Source: Kluyvera sp047971185 | GTDB taxonomy: Bacteria > Pseudomonadota > Gammaproteobacteria > Enterobacterales > Enterobacteriaceae | DNA length: 64,000 nucleotides | NCBI RefSeq assembly: GCF_047971185.1 | Contig: NZ_JBKDZH010000003.1 | Span: 23,494 to 87,493 of the forward strand | Direction of reading: 5' to 3' | Shown: piece after piece, positions 31,661 through 40,593 of the stretch | Layout of the letters: every line of letters begins with the position of its first letter | How positions within the stretch are numbered: position 1 is the stretch's first letter | The notes under the pieces: generated by a model | The model's database searches: none | Told to the model about the DNA's origin: nothing | Seen by the model: the letters and a program-made list of their open reading frames with translations, nothing else | Translations under genes and position numbers: made by a program

Positions 31661-33319
31661 ATGAGTGAGGCTGAAGCCCGCCCGACAAACTTTATTCGTC
31701 AGATCATCGATGAAGATCTGGCAACCGGTAAGCACAATACGGTGCATACGCGTTTTCCGCCAGAGCCGAATGGCTATCTGCATATCGGTCACGCGAAATC
31801 TATCTGCCTGAACTTTGGCATCGCGAAAGACTATCAGGGCCAATGCAACCTGCGCTTCGATGACACCAACCCGGTGAAAGAAGATATCGAATACGTAGAG
31901 TCAATCAAAAACGATGTCGAGTGGTTAGGTTTTCACTGGTCTGGCAACGTTCGCTACTCCTCGGATTATTTCGATCAGCTGCACGCCTACGCGGTAGAAC
32001 TGATCAACAAGGGGCTGGCCTACGTTGATGAACTGACGCCGGAGCAAATCCGTGAATATCGCGGCTCGCTGACCGCGCCGGGCAAAAACAGCCCGTACCG
32101 CGATCGCAGCGTGGAAGAGAACCTGGCGCTGTTCGAAAAAATGCGTACCGGCGGCTTTGCGGAAGGTACCGCCTGCCTGCGCGCTAAAATCGACATGGCG
32201 TCGCCGTTTATCGTGATGCGCGATCCGGTGCTGTACCGCATTAAATTTGCCGATCACCACCAGACCGGCACCAAGTGGTGCATCTACCCGATGTACGACT
32301 TTACCCACTGCATCAGCGATGCGCTGGAAGGCATTACCCACTCGCTGTGTACGCTGGAATTCCAGGACAACCGTCGCCTGTACGACTGGGTGCTGGACAA
32401 CATCACCATCCCGGTTCACCCGCGTCAGTACGAATTCTCGCGCCTGAATCTGGAATACACCGTGATGTCCAAGCGCAAGCTGAACCAGCTGGTGATGGAA
32501 AAACACGTAGAAGGCTGGGACGACCCGCGTATGCCGACCATCTCCGGTCTGCGTCGTCGTGGCTACACCGCGGCGTCTATCCGCGAGTTCTGCAAACGCA
32601 TCGGCGTGACCAAGCAGGACAACACCATTGAGATGGCGTCGCTCGAGTCCTGCATTCGTGAAGATCTCAACGAAAACGCGCCGCGCGCGATGGCGGTTAT
32701 CGATCCGGTGAAGCTGGTTATCGAAAACTACCCGCAGGGCGAGAGCGAAATGGTGTCGATGCCTAACCATCCGAATAAGCCGGAAATGGGCAGCCGTGAG
32801 GTGCCGTTCAGCGCTGAAATCTGGATCGATCGCGCAGACTTCCGTGAAGAGGCGAACAAGCAGTACAAGCGTCTGGTGATGGGTAAAGAAGTGCGTCTGC
32901 GTAACGCCTATGTGGTGAAAGCAGAGCGCGTGGAGAAAGATGCTGAAGGCAATATCACCACCATCTTCTGCACCTACGATGCGGAAACGCTGAGCAAAGA
33001 TCCGGCCGATGGCCGCAAAGTGAAGGGCGTGATCCACTGGGTTAGCGCCGCGCACGCGCTGCCGGTAGAGATTCGCCTGTACGATCGTCTGTTCAGCGTG
33101 CCGAACCCGGGCGCCGCAGAAGACTTCCTGGCGGTGATGAACCCTGAGTCACTGGTTATCAAGCAGGGCTATGCTGAGCCGTCTCTGCAGGCCGCTGAGG
33201 CCGGTAAAGCGTACCAGTTCGAGCGTGAGGGTTACTTCTGCCTCGACAGCCGCTATACCACCGCGGATAAGCTGGTCTTCAACCGTACCGTTGGTTTACG
33301 CGATACCTGGGCTGGCTAA
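31661..33319 (+). CDS. glnS: Glutaminyl-tRNA synthetase
   Basis: 552 aa. Class I synthetase charging the tRNA-Gln species encoded at 22144-22722. The HIGH motif is at residues 41-44 within PPEPNGYLHIGHAKS and the KMSKS-equivalent VMSKRKL near 268-274. The C-terminal anticodon-binding beta-barrels run from about 340 onward. It is monocistronic, between the nagE and chiP transcription units, and in E. coli a nearby NagC site affects it; I see no clear separate operator here. Confidence 0.98.
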   Translation: MSEAEARPTNFIRQIIDEDLATGKHNTVHTRFPPEPNGYLHIGHAKSICLNFGIAKDYQGQCNLRFDDTNPVKEDIEYVESIKNDVEWLGFHWSGNVRYSSDYFDQLHAYAVELINKGLAYVDELTPEQIREYRGSLTAPGKNSPYRDRSVEENLALFEKMRTGGFAEGTACLRAKIDMASPFIVMRDPVLYRIKFADHHQTGTKWCIYPMYDFTHCISDALEGITHSLCTLEFQDNRRLYDWVLDNITIPVHPRQYEFSRLNLEYTVMSKRKLNQLVMEKHVEGWDDPRMPTISGLRRRGYTAASIREFCKRIGVTKQDNTIEMASLESCIREDLNENAPRAMAVIDPVKLVIENYPQGESEMVSMPNHPNKPEMGSREVPFSAEIWIDRADFREEANKQYKRLVMGKEVRLRNAYVVKAERVEKDAEGNITTIFCTYDAETLSKDPADGRKVKGVIHWVSAAHALPVEIRLYDRLFSVPNPGAAEDFLAVMNPESLVIKQGYAEPSLQAAEAGKAYQFEREGYFCLDSRYTTADKLVFNRTVGLRDTWAG

Positions 33320-33729
33320 TCAGATCTATCTTCAAAACGCCGCTTTTGCGGCGTTTTTTTTATCCGCCATCCGCGCTAGTTTCGCGTAGCGAATTAATAC
33401 GAATTTCCTGCCGCTAAGATTTTTTCTTTTTGTCACACTCTGCGTTACAAATCCGATGTGTAAACGGTCTCATTAACATTTCATTCAAGCCCCGCAAGGG
33501 CTGGAACGGCAAAATGTTAATAACGCATTGCGTTACACATTGAAACCAAATATGTGCGCTTTGTCATAATCCTGCACTCTTGTTGCGGAAAAGGATTGAT
33601 AATTCGCGTCGCGAAAAATAGTCTATCAGTGTACTGAAGCACCTTTTTCCAGAAGTTCATTTTTTTAGCGTTTTATTTTTTTGCTTCTGCTTTGCAGCGG
33701 CATTTTTAAAAGTCAAAGAGGATATAACT
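33320..33729 (+). promoter_or_regulatory. chiP upstream control region
   Basis: A 410-bp gap without a gene. After the glnS terminator it holds a CRP-like box TGTGCGCTTTGTCATA (33553-33568, imperfect), a NagC operator at 33597-33620 whose core TTCGCG-T-CGCGAA (33603-33615) is a perfect dyad, a long A/T-rich leader, and GTCAAAGAGGA at 33712-33722, the exact complement of the ChiX seed as I recall it (UCCUCUUUGAC). That segment covers the chiP ribosome site, so ChiX pairing would block translation, as established for chiP in E. coli and Salmonella. Confidence 0.75.
33334..33361 (+). terminator. glnS terminator
   Basis: Stem ACGCCGC / GCGGCGT with a TTTT loop and a run of eight or more Ts, directly after the glnS stop. 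Confidence 0.95.
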
Positions 33730-35136
33730 ATGCGTACGTTTAGTGGCAAACGTAGTACGCTGGCGCTGGCTATCGCCGGTGTGACAGCAATGTCAGGCTT
33801 TGTAATGACCCCGGAAGCGAAGGCAGAAGGGTTCATTGATGATTCAACGTTAACCGGCGGTATCTATTACTGGCAGCGTGAGCGTGACCGTAAAGATGTT
33901 ACCGATCACGACAAATATAAAACCAACCTTTCTCACTCCACCTGGAACGCCAACCTCGACTTCCAGTCCGGCTATGCGGCTGATATGTTCGGTATTGATA
34001 TTGCGGCGTTTACCGCGATTGAAATGGCGGAAAGCAGCGAAAGCGGCCACCCGAACGAAATTGCCTTCTCGTCAAAAAATAAAGGCTACAGCGAAGACTA
34101 CAGCGGTGATAAGAGTGGTATCAGCCTGTATAAAGCGGCCGCTAAATTCAAGCTCGGCCCAACCTGGGCGCGTGCCGGTTACATTCAGCCAACCGGGCAA
34201 ACCCTGCTGGCGCCGCACTGGAGCTTTATGCCGGGTACCTATCAGGGTGCTGAAGCCGGGGCCAACTTTGACTACGGCGATAACGGCGCGCTGAGCTTCT
34301 CTTACATGTGGACAAACAACTATAAAGCGCCGTGGCATCTGGAGATGGATAACTTCTATCAAAACGACCAGAAGACCAAAGTCGATTACCTGCACTCCGT
34401 CGGTGCGAAATATGATTTTAAAAATGACCTGGTGCTGGAAGCAGCATTCGGTCAGGCGGAAGGCTATATCGATCAGTACTTCGCCAAAGCCAGCTACAAG
34501 TTTGATATCCCTGGCGGCCCGCTGACCACCAGCTACCAGTTCTACGGTACCCGCGATAAAGTCAGCGATGGCGGCGTGAACGATATTTACGACGGCACCG
34601 CGTGGCTGCAGGCATTGACCTTCGGTTACAAGCTGAATGAAGTGTTCGACTTCCGTCTGGAAGGAACATGGGTTAAGGCCGATGGTCAGCAGGGCTACTT
34701 CCTGCAGCGTATGACCCCAACCTACGCATCGTCCAACGGTCGTCTGGATATCTGGTGGGATAACCGCTCTGACTTCAACGCCAACGGCGAAAAAGCGGTG
34801 TTCTTCGGCGGTATGTATGACCTGAAGAACTGGAATCTTCCGGGCTGGGCAGTGGGCGCGTCTTACGTTTACGCATGGGATGCGAAGCCTGCCACCTGGC
34901 AGATGAACCCGGATGCCTACTACAACAAAAACAACACCATCAGAGAATCTGCATACAGCCTCGACGCGATGTACACCGTACAGGAAGGCCGTGCGAAGGG
35001 TACCCTCTTCAAACTGCACTTCACTCAGTACGACAACCACTCCGATATCCCAAGCTGGGGCGGTGGTTACGGCAACATCTTCCAGGATGAGCGTGACGTG
35101 AAATTCATGGTTATCGCACCGTTCACCATTTTCTGA
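33730..35136 (+). CDS. chiP: Chitoporin ChiP (OprD-type porin)
   Basis: 468 aa. Outer-membrane porin for chitooligosaccharides. A signal peptide of about 32 residues ends TPEAKA|EGFIDDS; the remainder is alternating beta-strand sequence rich in Tyr, Trp and Gly and ends in the Phe-terminated strand FMVIAPFTIF, as outer-membrane barrels do. It is controlled by NagC and ChiX sites upstream and is followed 50 bp later by chiQ. Imported chitobiose products feed the nag enzymes encoded nearby. Confidence 0.95.
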   Translation: MRTFSGKRSTLALAIAGVTAMSGFVMTPEAKAEGFIDDSTLTGGIYYWQRERDRKDVTDHDKYKTNLSHSTWNANLDFQSGYAADMFGIDIAAFTAIEMAESSESGHPNEIAFSSKNKGYSEDYSGDKSGISLYKAAAKFKLGPTWARAGYIQPTGQTLLAPHWSFMPGTYQGAEAGANFDYGDNGALSFSYMWTNNYKAPWHLEMDNFYQNDQKTKVDYLHSVGAKYDFKNDLVLEAAFGQAEGYIDQYFAKASYKFDIPGGPLTTSYQFYGTRDKVSDGGVNDIYDGTAWLQALTFGYKLNEVFDFRLEGTWVKADGQQGYFLQRMTPTYASSNGRLDIWWDNRSDFNANGEKAVFFGGMYDLKNWNLPGWAVGASYVYAWDAKPATWQMNPDAYYNKNNTIRESAYSLDAMYTVQEGRAKGTLFKLHFTQYDNHSDIPSWGGGYGNIFQDERDVKFMVIAPFTIF

Positions 35137-35186
35137 TGCATGATGCGGCAGGGGGAAGCCTCTGCCGCCGCGAAGAGGCTCATCGT

Positions 35187-35519
35187 ATGAAAAAACTAAT
35201 TATTGTGGCCCTGATGGCCGCTGGGCTTACCGCTTGCGCTCAGCCATCCGCGCCGAAAGAAGACAGTAAGCTGAAGGATGCCTACAGCGCGTGCATCAAT
35301 ACCGCGGAAGGGAATCCAGACAAAATCCAGGCCTGCCAGAGCGTGCTGAACGTGCTGAAGCAAGAGAAACAGCATGAACAGTTCGCCAACCAGGAAAGCG
35401 TACGCGTGCTGGACTACCAGCAGTGTATTCAGGCAACCCGTACCGGTAACGACCAGGCGGTAAAAGCCAAATGCGATAAGATGTGGCAGGAAATTCGCAG
35501 TAATAACGCCACGAAATAA
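35187..35519 (+). CDS. chiQ: Chitosugar-induced lipoprotein ChiQ
   Basis: 110 aa from the ATG at 35187; the open frame upstream is not family-like. The signal peptide MKKLIIVALMAAGLTAC gives lipidated Cys17. The mature part is small, charged and helical, with three Cys residues (YSACINTA, IQACQSV and YQQCIQ) and another in VKAKCDKM, so disulfides are plausible. Its exact role is unknown; it is cotranscribed with chiP and presumably sits at the outer membrane. Confidence 0.9.
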   Translation: MKKLIIVALMAAGLTACAQPSAPKEDSKLKDAYSACINTAEGNPDKIQACQSVLNVLKQEKQHEQFANQESVRVLDYQQCIQATRTGNDQAVKAKCDKMWQEIRSNNATK

Positions 35520-35535
35520 CGATTGTTACGATAAC

Positions 35536-35567
35536 CCAACGGGCGGAGCATGTTCTCCGCCCGTTGG
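35536..35567. terminator. Bidirectional terminator between chiQ and tcuC
   Basis: A 13-bp perfect stem CCAACGGGCGGAG / CTCCGCCCGTTGG with a 6-nt loop, between converging genes. There is no long T-run on either side, so efficiency is uncertain. Confidence 0.75.
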
Positions 35568-35571
35568 CGTT

Positions 35572-36867
35572 TCAGAGCTGGTTCTCTGCAGGCTGGTAAT
35601 TGCGGCTCAGGCGGACAAACAGCATCGCGGTAGCGGCCAGTCCGCAAAGTGCAGCGCACATCAGCCACCATCCTGGCGAGCTTTTATCGCCGGTTATCTC
35701 AATCAGTGCGGTTGAAATGGCGGGCGTCAGACCACCAAAAATAGCGGTGGCGAGGCTGAAGGCGAGTGAGAATCCAACGGTACGCACATAGACCGGCATC
35801 ACCTCGGTGAGCGCCGCAACCATGGCACCGTTATACATGCCAAAGAAGAACGAAAACCACAGCAGGACTACCGTCATCCGGGTGAAATCCGGCGCGGCGG
35901 TCAGCCAGTGCATGGCCGGCCAGGTGGTAACCAGCGCCAGCAGCGTAATGCCCATCAGTACCGGTCGGCGGCCAATGCGATCGGAAATCGCGCCGCCAAT
36001 CGGCAACCAGATAAAGTTAGAAATGCCGACCAGCATGGTGACAATCAGGCTATCACGTGCGCTCAGGTTCAGCACCGCTCGGCCATAGGTTGGGGTATAG
36101 ACGGTAATAAAGTAGAAGGTCGTGGTGGTCATCGCGACCAGCAGTGTTCCGGCGGTAATAATGCGCCAGTTTTTCACTATGGTGGTAAAGATTTCACGGG
36201 TGTCGGGGCGGTGCTTGCGCTGCAAGAAGGCTTCCGTTTCCTGCAGCGAGCGACGTAAAACAAAAATCAGCGGGATGATCATGCAGCCGATAAAGAACGG
36301 AATGCGCCAGCCCCATTCGGCGATGTTGTCATGTCCCAGCGTGAGGTTCAGGCCGTAACCAATCATCGCGGCGGCGACGATCGCCACCTGTTGGCTGGCT
36401 GATTGCCAGCTGGTGTAGAACCCTTTATTGCCGGGCGTGGCAATCTCGGAAAGATAGACTGAAACTCCGCCCAGCTCGACGCCAGCAGAAAATCCCTGTA
36501 GCAGCCGTCCCAGCAGCACCAGCGCCGGGGCGAGCAGGCCAATACTCTGATAACCGGGAACCAGAGCAATCAACAGCGTGCCACAGCCCATAATCGCCAG
36601 CGTCACCATCAGCCCCTTGCGGCGGCCGATTCGGTCGATGTAGGCACCGAGCACAATGGCCCCGATAGGACGCATCAAAAAACCAGAACCAAAAACGGCA
36701 AAGGTGAGCATCAGCGATGCGAACTCACTCTCGGCGGGGAAGAACGTCTTTGCGATATAGGTGGCGTAAAATCCAAACAGGAAAAAATCAAATTGTTCGA
36801 GGAAGTTACCGCTGGTCACCCGCAGTATTGCGCCAAAGGTGCCAGCGCGGGATGGTTGTTGGGCCAT
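35572..36867 (-). CDS. tcuC: MFS tricarballylate/citrate:proton symporter
   Basis: 431 aa. Major facilitator of the metabolite:H+ symporter (CitA/ProP/ShiA) branch with twelve predicted helices and the family signatures DRIGRRKGL (about residue 80) and SDRIGRRPVL (about 285), plus GRLLQGFSAGVELGG in the first half. Downstream of tcuB by 55 bp and in the tcuRABC arrangement known from Salmonella, where TcuC imports tricarballylate. A citrate preference is the main alternative. Confidence 0.88.
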   Translation of the reverse strand: MAQQPSRAGTFGAILRVTSGNFLEQFDFFLFGFYATYIAKTFFPAESEFASLMLTFAVFGSGFLMRPIGAIVLGAYIDRIGRRKGLMVTLAIMGCGTLLIALVPGYQSIGLLAPALVLLGRLLQGFSAGVELGGVSVYLSEIATPGNKGFYTSWQSASQQVAIVAAAMIGYGLNLTLGHDNIAEWGWRIPFFIGCMIIPLIFVLRRSLQETEAFLQRKHRPDTREIFTTIVKNWRIITAGTLLVAMTTTTFYFITVYTPTYGRAVLNLSARDSLIVTMLVGISNFIWLPIGGAISDRIGRRPVLMGITLLALVTTWPAMHWLTAAPDFTRMTVVLLWFSFFFGMYNGAMVAALTEVMPVYVRTVGFSLAFSLATAIFGGLTPAISTALIEITGDKSSPGWWLMCAALCGLAATAMLFVRLSRNYQPAENQL

Positions 36868-36922
36868 GAGGTTTGCTCTCCATTGTCTTTATCTTGTTTT
36901 TATAGAGGTAAGAGTGTGGGGG

Positions 36923-38062
36923 TCAGTCGCCTGCGACCCCCGCCTGTTTTCCACGTCGCTTCTCAATCGCCCATTTGAGTAAGGAAGCGCAGCGGTAGAA
37001 TCCGTGGGCAAATTTTCCGTAGGGCAGCGTCAGGAACAGCGCCATCACCACCCCGAGATGTACGGCCAGCAGGATCCCCATCCATGAGGTGTCTCTTCCG
37101 GCAAGCAGCGCCAGGCCGGTTGAGCTGGTAAGCAGCAGCAGTAAAATGAAACCGCGATCCATCGGCTTCTGTCGCGCATCGCCGTGCAGCGGCGAGCGCC
37201 GCAGGTTCAGCCATAAAAGCCCCGCAGGCCCAACGATCAGGCCAATCCCTCCCAGCGTGCCGAGGATGACCGGCACGCTGAAGAAGGGATAGGGCGCTTC
37301 CCAACCGGCGAAGTAGTGATAGCCCGTCGCCACGATGGTGGCCGCGAAGCAGAGCATGAAACCGTAGAAAGTGAAGTGGTGAAAGCGACGACGCATCAGG
37401 GTGAAGGCGTCATCGGACTCATTGCAGCCCTTACCGTGGCCGCCGTCGAGGTACTTCAGCGTGAGGGCGTTATGCGATGCTTCGGCAATTTCCGCCGTTC
37501 GCGGTACGCCGGGGGCAATCTCCCGCCAGAAGCGGATAACCCCCGCCATCAGCAAACCAATCGCCGCCACAAAGATCGAGCCAAACATCCACGCCAGCAG
37601 GTTATGGGGGAAAATCTGGTAGAAATCGCCCGCCAGCGGCGGATGCGTCAGGGAACCTTTCAGCCCCATGGCGAGTAGCAAAAAGAGGATCAGGCTAAAC
37701 ACCAGCGCCAGCGTGACGGTCACGCCAGCGCGACGATACAGCGCGCCGAACGCGGCGGGCATGGCGTAATGCTGATAGGTCTCAAAGCGAACTTCCGCCA
37801 TGGCTTTGGGGACATTGATAGCAAATTCATGCGGTGGGGCGTACTGACAGGCATGCAGACAGGCACCGCAGTTATGACACAGATTCGCCAGGTAGTTGAT
37901 GTCCGCTTTACCAAACTCCAGCCGTTGGGTCATTGCCGGGAAGACGGCGCAAAAACCCTCACAGTATCGGCAGGCGTTACACACCTGCATGACGCGTTCG
38001 ACTTCCGCTTCCGGCTCGGTAAGGATTTTCGCCTCAATGATCAGGTTCTCAAGCGACTTCAT
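36923..38062 (-). CDS. tcuB: Tricarballylate utilisation electron-transfer protein TcuB
   Basis: 379 aa. Two N-terminal 4Fe-4S motifs (Cys28/31/34/38 and Cys62/65/68/72) precede a membrane domain of about six helices (residues 120-365) with several His suited to heme ligation. In Salmonella TcuB reoxidises the reduced flavin of TcuA and passes electrons to the quinone pool. It overlaps tcuA by 14 bp, implying coupled translation. The C-terminus is basic. Confidence 0.92.
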   Translation of the reverse strand: MKSLENLIIEAKILTEPEAEVERVMQVCNACRYCEGFCAVFPAMTQRLEFGKADINYLANLCHNCGACLHACQYAPPHEFAINVPKAMAEVRFETYQHYAMPAAFGALYRRAGVTVTLALVFSLILFLLLAMGLKGSLTHPPLAGDFYQIFPHNLLAWMFGSIFVAAIGLLMAGVIRFWREIAPGVPRTAEIAEASHNALTLKYLDGGHGKGCNESDDAFTLMRRRFHHFTFYGFMLCFAATIVATGYHYFAGWEAPYPFFSVPVILGTLGGIGLIVGPAGLLWLNLRRSPLHGDARQKPMDRGFILLLLLTSSTGLALLAGRDTSWMGILLAVHLGVVMALFLTLPYGKFAHGFYRCASLLKWAIEKRRGKQAGVAGD

Positions 38063-39452
38063 GATGTTGCTCCTTCAGTGCGGCCTGCGCGGCTTCATGT
38101 CCAGCAATCCGGCCAAATGTGGTGCCGATGGACATGCCTACGCCAGCGGTATAGCCCTTGCCCAGCACGTTCCCCGCCATCATTTCTCCGGCCACAAACA
38201 GGTTGCGGCTGGGCATCCCGGCGAAGTGCACGGCGGCCCGTTCGTTCACCTTTAACCCCAGATAGGTGAAGGTGATCCCCGGGCGTAGGGCGTATCCGTA
38301 GAAAGGTGGGGTATCGATAGGACGCGCCCAGTGCGTTTTGGGCGGTGTCAGATTGGCCGTCGCACAGTTATCGAGCCTGGTGTGGTCGAATTTTCCGGGC
38401 CGGCAGGCGCGGTTATATCGCTGCACGGTCTGAGTTAAGCGCGTGGGATCCAGCCCCAGTTGCTGAGCCAGCTCTTCCAGCGTATTCGCCTGTGCGCCGG
38501 GGAAAACGGGCGGCATAAAGTGGCCGATGGCTTGACTGTCGATAATGGAATAGCCAATTTGCCCCGGCTGGTGGGCGACCAGCCGCCCCCAAATGGCGTA
38601 GCGCTTCGGCCAGAAATCTTCGCCTTCATCGTAAAAGCGCTCGCCCTCACGATTGACGACAACCCCCAGCGAGACGCAGTCCACGCGTGTACAGATGCCG
38701 CCATCATACAGAGGGGCGCGGGCGTCAATCGCCACGCAGTGTGACTGGGAAGGATCGCCGATAATATCCGCACCGGCGTCGATCATGAATTTGAGCAGCA
38801 CGCCCTGATTAAAACGGGTGCCGCGAATCAGGAAGTTGTCGGCGGGCCACTCGCCGCGTTCATTTTGCCCCCAGGCTTCGCGCAACCACTGGCGATTCGA
38901 TTCAAATCCTCCGGCGGCGAGCACGCAGGTTTTCGCCTCAATACGTTCCGTTCCCGCCAGCGCCGCCACAAACTCCCCGTGATGCAGCTCAAGCGCTTGC
39001 ACCGGCGTGTTGTAGCGAATCTGGACGCCCAGTTGCTCCGCGCTACGATAATAGGCGTTAACCAGCGCTTTGCCGCCGCCCATAAAGAACGCGTTGGTGC
39101 GCGCGACGTGTAGCGCACCGGAGAGGGGAGGCTGGAAGTTGACGCCGTGGCGGCGCATCCAGTCGCGACATTGTGAAGAGGTGCGAATCACCAGCCGCGC
39201 CAGCGCTTCGTTGGTATTCCCCTCCGTGACGCGCCAGAGATCCTGCCAGAACTCCTCTTCGGGATAGCTTTCAACCAGCACGTCCTGGGGCGCATCGTGC
39301 ATGCAGCGTAAATTGCGGGTGTGCTGCGAATTTCCGCCACGCCATTCCCGGGGGGAAGCTTCCAGCAGCAGCACAGATGCGCCGGCTTCCCGAGCGGTTA
39401 AGGCGGCGCATAATGCGGCATTGCCGCCGCCAATCACCAATACATCAACCAT
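38049..39452 (-). CDS. tcuA: Tricarballylate dehydrogenase TcuA
   Basis: 467 aa from the ATG at 39450-39452, which has GGAG 6 nt upstream; an earlier ATG six codons up has no good ribosome site. It is a fumarate-reductase-type flavoprotein: FAD motif VLVIGGGNAALCAALTARE at residues 4-22 and a C-terminal FAD segment NLFVAGEMMAGNVLGKGYTAG near 418-438. It oxidises tricarballylate to cis-aconitate, which enters the TCA cycle; this removes an aconitase inhibitor. Confidence 0.92.
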   Translation of the reverse strand: MVDVLVIGGGNAALCAALTAREAGASVLLLEASPREWRGGNSQHTRNLRCMHDAPQDVLVESYPEEEFWQDLWRVTEGNTNEALARLVIRTSSQCRDWMRRHGVNFQPPLSGALHVARTNAFFMGGGKALVNAYYRSAEQLGVQIRYNTPVQALELHHGEFVAALAGTERIEAKTCVLAAGGFESNRQWLREAWGQNERGEWPADNFLIRGTRFNQGVLLKFMIDAGADIIGDPSQSHCVAIDARAPLYDGGICTRVDCVSLGVVVNREGERFYDEGEDFWPKRYAIWGRLVAHQPGQIGYSIIDSQAIGHFMPPVFPGAQANTLEELAQQLGLDPTRLTQTVQRYNRACRPGKFDHTRLDNCATANLTPPKTHWARPIDTPPFYGYALRPGITFTYLGLKVNERAAVHFAGMPSRNLFVAGEMMAGNVLGKGYTAGVGMSIGTTFGRIAGHEAAQAALKEQHHEVA

Positions 39453-39470
39453 CGTACACTCCATTACCAT

Positions 39471-39485
39471 TTAACTAATTGTTAA
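39471..39485 (-). promoter_or_regulatory. Possible TcuR operator
   Basis: A dyad TTAAC-TAATT-GTTAA lies 19 bp upstream of the tcuA ATG, in the 97-bp gap between tcuR and tcuA. It has the size and symmetry of a LysR-type recognition site. Assignment to TcuR is inference from location. Confidence 0.45.
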
Positions 39486-39549
39486 ATTTGTAATTGAAAT
39501 GTATATGCAGGAGTCGTGTTGGCGCTATGGCGCGATGCTAAAGAGCCCT

Positions 39550-40476
39550 TTAGTTTGCGTAAAGGGTTGCCCCTGGCCAGCTTCCTTCCTCCACCAGCTG
39601 GCGCATGACTTTTGTCAGCACCACGCGGGCAGCAAGGCCTGCCGGGGTGAGCTCGTCATCAGAAAGGCTCACCAAAAAATTCGGGCGGCTGAGGATGGGA
39701 TTGTGGACGCCGATCACCCTTAACGCCTGTTGGTCGACCTGGGAAATGGCGGCGCCGGGCTGAAGGGTGGCGCCAAGGCCGCTGCGTACGGCGTGCATCA
39801 GCAGGGCCAGACCGTCAATTTCAGCCACGATATCGAGGTTGAGCGCATGTTCCTGACAGATAGCATCCAGTCTGCCTCGCAGCCCATGACCCTGGCTTGG
39901 CATAATCAGCGGTATGTGCGCAAGCTGCGCTGGTGATATTTTCGGTTGCGTGATGCTGGCCAGCAGTGGCGGCGTTCCAATCAAAAACAGCTGCTCTTCG
40001 AGGATCGGCCTGGCGCTCCAGCGAAGGATCTTCTCTTTTTGAAACACGATGGCTAAATCAATCTGGCGTGTATGGATCATCTTCTCCAGGTTACCGGACA
40101 GACTCTCCACCACATGAAGGCGGACATCGGCGTAGGTTTCGCGCATGGCGTGAATAAACGGCATGCCGAGAATCGATGCGGTACTCGGCGCCATGCCGAC
40201 GCTCACGTGCCCGGAAAGGCGCGCCTCGCGGGCGGCCAGAATGGCGTCGTCCGCATGACGCAGCGCCAGCTGAGCCTGGGAATAAAAGGCCAGCCCGGCG
40301 TTGGTCGGCGTGACGCCGCGCGAGGTCCGCTGGAACAGGCGGATGGCAAGCTCGCTTTCCAGCTTCGCCATCTGCTGGCTGAGCGCCGAGACGCCAATGT
40401 CGAGATCGAGCGCTGCATTGCCCATACTGCCGGTTTCCACAATACGGACAAAATAACGCAGCTGGCGAAGTTCCAT
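39550..40476 (-). CDS. tcuR: LysR-type activator TcuR
   Basis: 308 aa from the ATG at 40474-40476 (AGGAGA upstream). The open frame reaches 28 codons higher without family match. An N-terminal helix-turn-helix (MELRQLRYFVRIVETGSMGNAALDLDIGVSALSQQMAKLE) is followed by a periplasmic-binding-fold effector domain. It reads in the same direction as tcuABC, as in Salmonella, where TcuR activates them in response to tricarballylate. Close relatives include Nac/Cbl-type regulators, so identity rests mainly on context. Confidence 0.88.
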   Translation of the reverse strand: MELRQLRYFVRIVETGSMGNAALDLDIGVSALSQQMAKLESELAIRLFQRTSRGVTPTNAGLAFYSQAQLALRHADDAILAAREARLSGHVSVGMAPSTASILGMPFIHAMRETYADVRLHVVESLSGNLEKMIHTRQIDLAIVFQKEKILRWSARPILEEQLFLIGTPPLLASITQPKISPAQLAHIPLIMPSQGHGLRGRLDAICQEHALNLDIVAEIDGLALLMHAVRSGLGATLQPGAAISQVDQQALRVIGVHNPILSRPNFLVSLSDDELTPAGLAARVVLTKVMRQLVEEGSWPGATLYAN

Positions 40477-40548
40477 TTCGGGTCTCCTGGCGGGCAAAGT
40501 TGCTTTTACCATACGTAAGGTGAAGCAAATTGACCAGATTACGCCCAT

Positions 40549-40577
40549 AAAAAAAGCCAACCTTCAGGCTGGCTTTT
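40549..40577 (-). terminator. fur terminator
   Basis: On the minus strand the hairpin AAGCCAGCC-TGAA-GGTTGGCTT is followed by a run of seven Ts. It starts 17 bp past the fur stop and overlaps the upstream region of tcuR. Confidence 0.88.
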
Positions 40578-40593
40578 CAGGCATCATGAAACG

